A stretch of 64,000 nucleotides of DNA from Litoditis marina (Eukaryota; Nematoda; Chromadorea; Rhabditida; Rhabditidae): NCBI GenBank assembly GCA_964036275.1, contig OZ038437.1, forward strand, positions 9,877,960-9,941,959, written 5' to 3'. Position 1 is the stretch's first letter. Each line of letters starts with the position of its first letter. The notes beneath the pieces are model-generated. The model saw only the letters and a list, made by a program, of their open reading frames with translations, was not told the DNA's origin and searched no databases. Positions 51,573 through 61,800 of the stretch are shown here, in pieces. Position numbers and translations under genes: made by a program.

Positions 51573-53478
51573 TGAAAAAAACGGGTTCCCACTTTTGATC
51601 TTTGCTTACTATTTCTGCTATAGCAATTTCTTTTCCTTTTTTGATCTGGACAGTTTCTACCCCTGCATTCATCATTCTAATTAATACCTTACCTTCTGTT
51701 CCTGGAGTGCAAAGTGTGCGTCCTGTTATCGTTCCCTCGGGTAGATCAAGTTTCAAATTATCTTCCACCAAAACTTCGATTTCATTTTCCAAATTTGTTC
51801 GAATCGTTCCGGTTACGATATTATCTGTTCTCGGTTTTAGGTACACATCTTCTGTTGCATAAACTGCGTAAACTGTACCGACTTCAAAGTTTTCCGGATT
51901 CTTAATTATAGGAATTGTATTGTTCCCCAGTTGGATTGAACTTTCATTGTAATCTAGTGTTAATGGTAAACCTATTCGTGAAATTGTGTCATTTCCCAAG
52001 ATAATGTAGGGTGGGTTTTCGTTTTCGGTCACTAATAGGGTTACTGTCACGTTGTATGTTCCTATGATAATGTCTATCTTACTTTCTCCTATTAGATTCA
52101 TTTCTGTTCCATTTGCTACTGTACCTGATTTTACCGTAGACCGTTCAATGTTCAGATTTAGAATGTTTGCTAGGTTATGATTAATTATTGTGAGGGAAGA
52201 TCCTGTATCAAACATGGCTATCATATTTCTATTTCTAATTTGAATTGGGATATATATAGGATTGGCTGTGGTTATCGTATTTGCTGTTACGTAATTGCAT
52301 GATAATGCGAGAGCGATAGGTACGAAAGTAAGAAATTTAGTTGTTTTGTTTCCTATATTATTATATGTGGATGGTGTGTTTGTTGTTTCTGTGGTTGTTT
52401 TCTCACCGTTTTCGACTATCTCTACATTAGTTTCCATCCGTCTTCTTTTTGCGTATAGTTGATGTTGTCTTTTCATAACTACATTATGTTTGGGTTTTCT
52501 CTTTCGACAATTATGTACTATGAAGCTGATTGTGCTAAAGACTTTGTCCACTATAATTCTAATCAGGACATATTGATAATACATATAAATTAAAATACAA
52601 ATACTACTAATTACTAATATGACTTTAATGATAGTGGAGAGTGCGAAATGACTTCCTGCTTCCTTAAGTAATTTAGCTCCTCCTTTTTGTAGGATTTCTT
52701 CTCCATTTTCTTCCATGTTCTTTACAATATTTATTGTCTCAGTGCCTAATGTGTCTGTCCAACTTTCTGATTGTGCGACGTGTTTGTTTCGATCAGAACT
52801 TGATAAATAATTGTCGTTTACCGAAAGTCTTCTCAAAATCATCCCAATCGAAGTGGATACTCCGGCTAAATCCGAATGGAAAATAGGTGGGGAATTAAAC
52901 AAAATATCTTGTTGTTGCTGAATATGCGGTAAGTTGAGGTGAATTTTCGTGACATGAGTATTTCCCTTTGGTGTTACCCAGTTTCCCTGTATGTCTTGGA
53001 AAACACTAAACGGTACATGTGCACACTCTACCTCGGCACTACCTGTCATTAAATCCCTGGTTCCCGGTTGAATGAAATAGATTGAGTTGTCTATTCTCAC
53101 AGGTGTGTCGGCAAAACACTTTGAACCTACTTTGTGATGTAAATACACTTCATCTGCTAATACCTCTCTACACTTTGTTATCATAAGGACATCCCCTGCT
53201 GCGAGGGCTGTTACGTCATTGCGTTTAAGCAACATGCGTGCCGCCGCTCTTGGGTCAATCTTGGCGAGACTTCGAATAGTTTGGATTTGGAAGTTAGTCA
53301 ATCCACAAATCTGAGTAGTTTTCATTTTTGTGTCACTTCCCCATCCTGATCTGCGGTGATCTTCTCCATTATCTTGATGTGGCTCCCTGCTTCGTGAACG
53401 GTTTTCTCTTCGATTGTCATAGTCCACTCTTACCCATTTATGTTTGTTATTTTCAGTAGCCCTGTCTTTTCTTGCCAC
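51565..53478 (-). CDS. retrotransposon ORF1: membrane-anchored protein with aspartic protease
   Basis: 637 codons, intact. Residues 16-46 are Arg/Ser-rich and probably bind nucleic acid. Residues 50-275 look like a folded region with several Cys (e.g. C102, C121, C152), followed by a helical stretch. Residues about 279-309 form a strong hydrophobic membrane segment followed by a very basic tail (325-347). A second hydrophobic segment (381-397) could be a signal anchor or cleaved leader. The retropepsin-like protease follows, with active site FDTGSS (423-428) and YIILGND (491-497). No CCHC zinc knuckle or recognisable capsid is seen, so this is not an ordinary Gag. The N-terminal half resembles the membrane-proximal end of an envelope-type protein; that is inference. 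The frame ends at TAA after the Ty3-like shift site. Confidence 0.8.
   Translation of the reverse strand: MARKDRATENNKHKWVRVDYDNRRENRSRSREPHQDNGEDHRRSGWGSDTKMKTTQICGLTNFQIQTIRSLAKIDPRAAARMLLKRNDVTALAAGDVLMITKCREVLADEVYLHHKVGSKCFADTPVRIDNSIYFIQPGTRDLMTGSAEVECAHVPFSVFQDIQGNWVTPKGNTHVTKIHLNLPHIQQQQDILFNSPPIFHSDLAGVSTSIGMILRRLSVNDNYLSSSDRNKHVAQSESWTDTLGTETINIVKNMEENGEEILQKGGAKLLKEAGSHFALSTIIKVILVISSICILIYMYYQYVLIRIIVDKVFSTISFIVHNCRKRKPKHNVVMKRQHQLYAKRRRMETNVEIVENGEKTTTETTNTPSTYNNIGNKTTKFLTFVPIALALSCNYVTANTITTANPIYIPIQIRNRNMIAMFDTGSSLTIINHNLANILNLNIERSTVKSGTVANGTEMNLIGESKIDIIIGTYNVTVTLLVTENENPPYIILGNDTISRIGLPLTLDYNESSIQLGNNTIPIIKNPENFEVGTVYAVYATEDVYLKPRTDNIVTGTIRTNLENEIEVLVEDNLKLDLPEGTITGRTLCTPGTEGKVLIRMMNAGVETVQIKKGKEIAIAEIVSKDQKWEPVFFST
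51570..51576 (-). promoter_or_regulatory. candidate +1 programmed frameshift site
   Basis: At the end of ORF1 the message reads GTT TTT TTC AGT ACA TAA, while pol is open in the +1 frame from GTA CAT onward. TTC-AGT-A has the layout of the Ty3 heptamer GCG-AGU-U, in which the slow AGU codon lets the ribosome skip its A. The T7 run just before it may help. The need for +1 is read from the sequence; the mechanism is inferred. Confidence 0.6.
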
Positions 53479-55116
53479 TGACTGTTGTTATTGATCTCGT
53501 AATGAACGATTGTGCTTATAATGTTCTTGGTGTTTTTGAAAGCCACTAATCTATGTTCCATGAGAATAAGAGTTGATTTTGGGCAAAATACGACAATTCG
53601 TTTTGTATTCCTTCTGATCTTTGAATATTTCTCAGAGAAGAAAGGAAAAACTTTGGTTTAGGTGGTTTATTGAAGTATTTTTTTTTCGGTCAAAAGGCGA
53701 ATTTTGTGGACTGAGTTAATTTTGGGATGGATTTCCACCCAATTCTGTCTACACACACGCTGTACTTCTTGTAAACCTATTTTGGCTACCTCGTTGTTAT
53801 AACTTAAATACTGTGGTTTTTATTTCTGAAAGAGTAACTTTGTGATTCTTTTTGTAATCGTAGAATGATATTTCGGGTGTTGATTTTCACCGGTCTCTCC
53901 TTATTTTTGGTGAATTCGTAAAACTTGTTTCAGACGTCTCTGAAAGTTCTAGATTTCGTTTTTCCGTGCACTTTTCATGGTGTATATCCTCGGCCTTACT
54001 CAACTAGTTTTTCGTATACGTTTTAATTGGCGACATGAGTTCCCTATGGCGTTCGGTTTCTTTGAGGTGATTAATACGTGATCTATTTGTGCTATACACG
54101 GTAATTATCTGTACAGTTCACGGACGTTTCACGGATCGGTTTCACGGACCGGTTTCACGGACTAGTTTCGTTTAAATTAAATGTTACACACTAACTTATT
54201 AGTTGTATCTCTCTTGTACTTTATATATTTCAAATGTGCTCTACCAAGTTAGTTATTTGGTTGTAGTTCTCTTCATCAATATCAGGTCTCACTCTTCGCC
54301 TAATATCCTCTCAACATGACCGACGCCCAATGCCATGGGAACTCGTCGCCCAATTTTAAGTTTGTGTTGTCGTTTACAATTCATTTAGATACTTTGTCTT
54401 TCATTTGCTCCTAGAACTTTTATCATTTGAAACATTCGAAAAGTTTTGTTTTTCATTACTCTGTTTTCTAGTATCTGCTAAACTTTGCCTAATTGGTAAC
54501 CATTGAGCTAGAGAAAGTATTCACTGTCAACTGGGTATTTTCTTCCAGGACTATTTCAATTGTGTAGTCAATACTTGTTCAAAATGAAATGTTTTATTGA
54601 ATCATCTACCTCGAAAATTATAAATTCGTGTAGTTCATTCTGATATTCCCTATAAGTGGTCACTTTTCGTTTTCCGTAGGAATTGGTTCGGCAATTCTCG
54701 TACGAATCGTCACGAAGCACGCGTAAAACAATATATAAGAATTTTGACTTCTATCCTAATTTATACTTTCTTTTCAATTATATTTTTTTTTTGATACCTT
54801 CTCTCACTTCTGTTTGGTCCGCTGTATACTTCTTCATCCTCTTCGTCTCTTCAGTAGTCCTTCGTAGTGAATGCAATACTATCCTGGCTCAGTAGGACTG
54901 AGGTTCGCTTTGTAGAGCTTAGCCTAATTAGCTAGTGTGACTTATTAAATCTACTATTCTCACTTGGTAAAACTCAAGAGAATGTTTCCGTTAAATAGTC
55001 AATTTGTTTTTTAAAAAAAATTCAGCTTTCCTTCATCTTCCGAAGAAAAAGTTTTTAGGGTAATATTTGTTAGTTTTATTTAGATATTTAAATTTGAATT
55101 AAGGAGTTCAAGAAAA
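53479..55116 (-). other. 1.6-kb leader without ORF
   Basis: An AT-rich stretch between PBS and ORF1 with no substantial ORF on the element strand. It occupies the place where gag normally lies. It contains three to four copies of TTTCACGGAC-like repeats at 54118-54170. It may be a long untranslated leader, a decayed gag, or exons of a spliced product; I cannot tell which. Confidence 0.6.
54118..54170. repeat. short tandem repeat in the leader
   Basis: About four imperfect 12-14 bp units of the form TTTCACGGACCGG. The role is unknown; such leader repeats can be packaging signals or binding sites for host insulator proteins. Confidence 0.75.
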
Positions 55117-55134
55117 AATCTCCCGTGACCTCCA
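55117..55134 (-). promoter_or_regulatory. primer-binding site
   Basis: TGGAGGTCACGGGAGATT directly follows the 5' LTR on the element strand. TGGA implies a primer tRNA ending U-CCA, as in tRNA-Gln or tRNA-Thr. TGGAGG and GAGATTT agree with eukaryotic tRNA-Gln/Thr ends, but the middle does not fit perfectly. It does not match the tRNA-Asp of the array. Confidence 0.75.
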
Positions 55135-55605
55135 TATCAGGACTCTGGACCTTCCTGCTTTCATACTGTAGTTTGTAGTGTGATAACGATGTTTGGGTTT
55201 TATATGTTTATTAGAGTTTGAGATGAGTACAGTATATAATACAAGTATGAGTAGAGAATGGCTAATCTTAGTCATAGTTAGGCGTAGAAGAGGGGACGAG
55301 ATAAGGGCGGTGAGACCGCATGAGTAACAGTCACATCTCAACTGTGTTGTCTATGCCTGAGGGTCTCTTATATACTCCCTCGGCTGTCAGCTGTCGAGTC
55401 AGCTGTTGTGCTCGGCTCTCTCATATTAGTATGATATCTCATTGAGGTATTTCACAATAGGTGTTTCGCAATATGTGAGATATAAGGAACAGGCGCGTCT
55501 GGGCAGAGACCAGGCGCGTTCGGGTCAAAGTTCATGGATCGTCTAGTTGAGGGACCAACACAGATAGGAACTCGATGTGTTGGGGTGCTCAAGGCGTACA
55601 TGATA
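55135..55605 (-). repeat. 5' LTR (471 bp)
   Basis: Matches the 3' LTR over its full length by eye. It should hold the Pol II promoter of the element, with the TATATA box about 370 bp from its 5' end. It is followed directly by the primer-binding site. Confidence 0.95.
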
Positions 55606-55609
55606 ATCC
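55606..55609. other. target-site duplication, right copy
   Basis: ATCC followed by GAAACAGGG, the normal upstream flank of an array tRNA. Joining the flanks at one ATCC restores the usual unit exactly. Confidence 0.9.
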
Positions 55610-55846
55610 GAAACAGGGCTATTGCAACGCGTATGCTCGATCGCTGCCAGGCCCGCCCACTGAGAGCAAAATATCCACAGGGGATAGTTTATAGCCCTGT
55701 TTCAACCAAAAATTACCAAAATCCATACTTCTGTTTGTAAACAACAACTTTCTACCACCCGAAAAACATACGTGACAGCTCTTTGCTCAATCTACCCACT
55801 TAATAAACTGAAAATGTTAATTTTAAAACACAGAAAAGCAAAAATT

Positions 55847-58800
55847 CTCCCCGGCCGGGAATTGAACCCGGGTCTCGCATGTGACAGACGCGGATACTCA
55901 CCACTATACTACCGAGGATCCGAAACAGGGCAATTGCAACGCGTATACTCGATCGCTGCCAGGCCCGCCCACTGAGAGCGAAATATCCACAGGGTCAATA
56001 GTTTATAGCCCCGTTTCAACCAAAAATGACCAAAATCCATACTTCTATTTGTGAACAACAACTTTCTACCACCCGAAAAACATACGTGACAACTCTTTGC
56101 TCAATCTACCCACTTAATAAACTGAAAATGTTAATTTTGAAACACAGAAAAGCAAAAATTCTCCCCCGCCGGGAATTGAACCCGGGTCTCGCATGTGACA
56201 GACGCGGATACTCACCACTATACTACCAAGGATCCGAAACAGGGCTATTGCAACGCGTATACTCGATCGCTGCCAGGCCCGCCCACTGAGAGCGAAATAT
56301 CCACAGGGGATAGTTTATAGCCCTGTTTCAACCAAAAATTACCAAAATCCATACTTCTATTTGTGAACAACAACTTTCTACTACCCGAAAAACATACGTG
56401 ACAACTCTTTGCTCAATCTACCCACTTAATAAACTGAAAATGTTAATTTTAAAACACAGAAAAGCAAAAATTCTCCCCGGCCGGGAATTGAACCCGGGTC
56501 TCGCATGTGACAGACGCGGATACTCACCACTATACTACCGAGGATCCGAAACAGGGCTATTGCAACGCGTATGCTCGATCGCTGCCAGGCCCGCCCACTG
56601 AGAGCAAAATATCCACAGGGGATAGTTTATAGCCCTGTTTCAACCAAAAATTACCAAAATCCATACTTCTGTTTGTAAACAACAACTTTCTACCACCCGA
56701 AAAACATACGTGACAGCTCTTTGCTCAATCTACCCACTTAATAAACTGAAAATGTTAATTTTAAAACACAGAAAAGCAAAAATTCTCCCCGGCCGGGAAT
56801 TGAACCCGGGTCTCGCATGTGACAGACGCGGATACTCACCACTATACTACCGAGGATCCGAAACAGGGCAATTGCAACGCGTATACTCGATCGCTGCCAG
56901 GCCCGCCCACTGAGAGCGAAATATCCACAGGGGATAGTTTATAGCCCCGTTTCAACCAAAAATGACCAAAATCCATACTTCTATTTGTGAACAACAACTT
57001 TCTACCACCCGAAAAACATACGTGACAAGTCTTTGCTCAATCTACCCACTTAATAAACTGAAAATGTTAATTTTAAAACACAGAAAAGCAAAAATTCTCC
57101 CCCGCCGGGAATTGAACCCGGGTCTCGCATGTGACAGACGCGGATACTCACCACTATACTACCAAGGATCCGAAACAGGGCTATTGCAACGCGTATACTC
57201 GATCGCTGCCAGGCCCGCCCACTGAGAGCAAAATATCCACAGGGGATAGTTTATAGCCCTGTTTCAACCAAAAATGACCAAAATCCATACTTCTGTTTGT
57301 AAACAACAACTTTCTACCACCCGAAAAACATACGTGACAGCTCTTTGCTCAATCTACCCACTTAATAAACTGAAAATGTTAATTTTAAAACACAGAAAAG
57401 CAAAAATTCTCCCCGGCCGGGAATTGAACCCGGGTCTCGCATGTGACAGACGCGGATACTCACCACTATACTACCGAGGATCCGAAACAGGGCAATTGCA
57501 ACGCGTATACTCGATCGCTGCCAGGCCCGCCCACTGAGAGCGAAATATCCACAGGGGATAGTTTATAGCCCCGTTTCAACCAAAAATGACCAAAATCCAT
57601 ACTTCTATTTGTGAACAACAACTTTCTACCACCCGAAAAACATACGTGACAAGTCTTTGCTCAATCTACCCACTTAATAAACTGAAAATGTTAATTTTAA
57701 AACACAGAAAAGCAAAAATTCTCCCCCGCCGGGAATTGAACCCGGGTCTCGCATGTGACAGACGCGGATACTCACCACTATACTACCAAGGATCCGAAAC
57801 AGGGCTATTGCAACGCGTATACTCGATCGCTGCCAGGCCCGCCCACTGAGAGCAAAATATCCACAGGGGATAGTTTATAGCCCTGTTTCAACCAAAAATG
57901 ACCAAAATCCATACTTCTGTTTGTAAACAACAACTTTCTACCACCCGAAAAACATACGTGACAGCTCTTTGCTCAATCTACCCACTTAATAAACTGAAAA
58001 TGTTAATTTTAAAACACAGAAAAGCAAAAATTCTCCCCGGCCGGGAATTGAACCCGGGTCTCGCATGTGACAGACGCGGATACTCACCACTATACTACCG
58101 AGGATCCGAAACAGGGCAATTGCAACGCGTATACTCGATCGCTGCCAGGCCCGCCCACTGAGAGCGAAATATCCACAGAGGATAGTTTATAGCCCTGTTT
58201 CAACCAAAAATTACCAAAATCCATACTTCTGTTTGTAAACAACAACTTTCTACCACCCGAAAAACATACGTGACAGCTCTTTGCTCAATCTACCCACTTA
58301 ATAAACTGAAAATGTTAATTTTAAAACACAGAAAAGCAAAAATTCTCCCCGGCCGGGAATTGAACCCGGGTCTCGCATGTGACAGACGCGGATACTCACC
58401 ACTATACTACCGAGGATCCGAAACAGGGCAATTGCAACGCGTATACTCGATCGCTGCCAGGCCCGCCCACTAAGAGCGAAATATCCACAGGGGATAGTTT
58501 ATAGCCCCGTTTCAACCAAAAATGACCAAAATCCATACTTCTATTTGTAAACAACAACTTTCTACCACCCGAAAAACATACGTGACAACTCTTTGCTCAA
58601 TCTACCCACTTAATAAACTGAAAATGTTAATTTTAAAACACAGAAAAGCAAAAATTCTCCCCGGCCGGGAATTGAACCCGGGTCTCGCATGTGACAGACG
58701 CGGATACTCACCACTATACTACCGAGGATCCGAAACAGGACAATTGCAACGCGTATACTCGATCGCTGCCAGGCCCGCCCACTGAGAGCGAAATATCCAC

Positions 58801-61800
58801 AGGGGATAGTTTATAGCCCTGTTTCAACCAAAAATGACCAAAATCCATACTTCTGTTTGTAAACAACAACTTTCTACCACCCGAAAAACATACGTGACAG
58901 CTCTTTGCTCAATCTACCCACTTAATAAACTGAAAATGTTAATTTTAAAACACAGAAAAGCAAAAATTCTCCCCGGCCGGGAATTGAACCCGGGTCTCGC
59001 ATGTGACAGACGCGGATACTCACCACTATACTACCGAGGATCCGAAACAGGGCAATTGCAACGCGTATACTCGATCGCTGCCAGGCCCGCCCACTGAGAG
59101 CGAAATAACCACAGGGGATAGTTTATAGCCCTGTTTCAACCAAAAATTACCAAAATCCATACTTCTATTTGTAAACAACAACTTTCTACCACCCGAAAAA
59201 CATACGTGACAACTCTTTGCTCAATCTACCCACTTAATAAACTGAAAATGTTAATTTTAAAACACAGAAAAGCAAAAATTCTCCCCGGCCGGGAATTGAA
59301 CCCGGGTCTCGCATGTGACAGACGCGGATACTCACCACTATACTACCGAGGAACCGAAACAGGGCTATTGCAACGCGTATACTCGATCGCTGCCAGGCCC
59401 GCCCACTGAGAGCAAAATATCCACAGGGGATAGTTTATAGCCCTGTTTCAACCAAAAATGACCAAAATCCATACTTCTGTTTTTCTGTTAATTTTAAAAC
59501 ACAGAAAAGCAAAAATTCTCCCCGGCCGGGAATTGAACCCGGGTCTCGCATGTGACAGACGCGGATACTCACCACTATACTACCGAGGATCCGAAACAGG
59601 ACAATTGCAACGCGTATACTCGATCGCTGCCAGGCCCGCCCACTGAGAGCGAAATATCCACAGGGGATAGTTTATAGCCCTGTTTCAACCAAAAATTACC
59701 AAAATCCATACTTATGTTTGTAAACAACAACTTTCTACCACCCGAAAAACATACGTGACAACTCTTTGCTCAATCTACCCACTTAATAAACTGAAAATGT
59801 TAATTTTAAAACACAGAAAAGCAAAAATTCTCCCCGGCCGGGAATTGAACCCGGGTCTCGCATGTGACAGACGCGGATACTCACCACTATACTACCGAGG
59901 AACCGAAACAGGGCTATTGCAACGCGTATACTCGATCGCTGCCAGGCCCGCCCACTGAGAGCGAAATAACCACAGGGGATAGTTTATAGCCCTGTTTCAA
60001 CCAAAAATGACCAAAATCCATACTTCTGTTTGTAAACAGCAACTTTCTACCACCCGAAAAACATACGTGACAGCTCTTTGCTCAATCTACCCACTTAATA
60101 AACTGAAAATGTTAATTTTAAAACACAGAAAAGCAAAATTTCTCCCCGGCCGGGAATTGAACCCGGGTCTCGCATGTGACAGACGCGGATACTCACCACT
60201 ATACTACCGAGGATCCGAAACAGGGCAATTGCAACGCGTATACTCGATCGCTGCCAGGCCCGCCCACTGAGAGCGAAATATCCACAGGGGATAGTTTATA
60301 GCCCTGTTTCAACCAAAAATTACCAAAATCCATACTTCTGTTTGTAAACAACAACTTTCTACCACCCGAAAAACATACGTGACAGCTCTTTGCTCAATCT
60401 ACCCACTTAATAAACTGAAAAGGTAAATTTTAAAACACAGAAAAGCAAAAATTCTCCCCGGCCGGGAATTGAACCCGGGTCTCGCATGTGACAGACGCGG
60501 ATACTCACCACTATACTACCGAGGAACCGAAACAGGGCTATTGCAACGCGTATACTCGATCGCTGCCAGGCCCGCCCACTGAGAGCAAAATATCCACAGG
60601 GGATAGTTTATAGCCCTGTTTCAACCAAAAATGACCAAAATCCATACTTCTGTTTGTAAACAGCAACTTTCTACCACCCGAAAAACATACGTGACAGCTC
60701 TTTGCTCAATCTACCCACTTAATAAACTGAAAATGTTAATTTTAAAACACAGAAAAGCAAAAATTCTCCCCGGCCGGGAATTGAACCCGGGTCTCGCATG
60801 TGACAGACGCGGATACTCACCACTATACTACCGAGGATCCGAAACAGGGCAATTGCAACGCGTATACTCGATCGCTGCCAGGCCCGCCCACTGAGAGCGA
60901 AATATCCACAGGGGATAGTTTATAGCCCTGTTTCAACCAAAAATTACCAAAATCCATACTTCTGTTTGTAAACAACAACTTTCTACCACCCGAAAAACAT
61001 ACGTGACAGCTCTTTGCTCAATCTACCCACTTAATAAACTGAAAAGGTAAATTTTAAAACACAGAAAAGCAAAAATTCTCCCCGGCCGGGAATTGAACCC
61101 GGGTCTCGCATGTGACAGACGCGGATACTCACCACTATACTACCGAGGATCCGAAACAGGGCTATTGCAACGCGTATACTCGATCGCTGCCAGGCCCGCC
61201 CACTGAGAGCGAAATAACCACAGGGGATAGTTTATAGCCCTGTTTCATCCAAAATTGACCAAAATCCATACTTCTGTTTGTAAATAACCACTTTCTACCA
61301 CCCGAAAAACATACGTGACAGCTCTTTGTTCAATCTACCCACTTAATAAACTGAAAATGTTAATTTTAAAACACAGAAAAGCAAAAATTCTCCCCGGCCG
61401 GGAATTGAACCCGGGTCTCGCATGTGACAGACGCGGATACTCACCACTATACTACCGAGGATCCGAAACAGGGCTATTGCAACGCGTATACTCGATCGCT
61501 GCCAGGCCCGCCCACTGAGAGCGAAATAACCACAGGGGATAGTTTATAGCCCTGTTTCATCCAAAAATGACCAAAATCCATACTTCTGTTTGTAAACAAC
61601 AACTTTCTACCACCCGAAAAACATACGTGACAGCTCTTTGCTCAATCTACCCACTTAATAAACTGAAAAGGTAAATTTTAAAACACAGAAAAGCAAAAAT
61701 TCTCCCCGGCCGGGAATTGAACCCGGGTCTCGCATGTGACAGACGCGGATACTCACCACTATACTACCGAGGAACCGAAACAGGGCTATTGCAACGCGTA

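Larger units (their letters stand above)
47692..55605 (-). mobile_element. Ty3/gypsy LTR retrotransposon at a tRNA gene
   Basis: This 7914-bp element has two 471-bp LTRs in which I see no differences, ends TATCA/TGATA, and a 4-bp target duplication ATCC (47688-47691 and 55606-55609). It is transcribed on the minus strand, the same direction as the surrounding tRNAs. Order from its 5' end: LTR, PBS, 1.6-kb leader, ORF1 (membrane segment and aspartic protease), pol (RT, RNase H, integrase with GPY module), PPT, LTR. RT-RNase H-integrase order is diagnostic of Ty3/gypsy (Metaviridae). No chromodomain is visible. The insertion site is bases +1 to -3 of tRNA 47617-47688. Identical LTRs point to recent insertion, but pol has a frameshift. 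Confidence 0.95.

Noticed and set aside
51571..51582. -1 slippery site T-TTT-TTC at the end of ORF1
   Set aside because: The heptamer is present, but the -1 frame meets a TAG within about a dozen codons; pol is in the +1 frame.
50303..51905. Plus-strand ORFs of 63-95 codons opposite pol and ORF1
   Set aside because: They are antisense to well-supported RT, RNase H and protease sequence.
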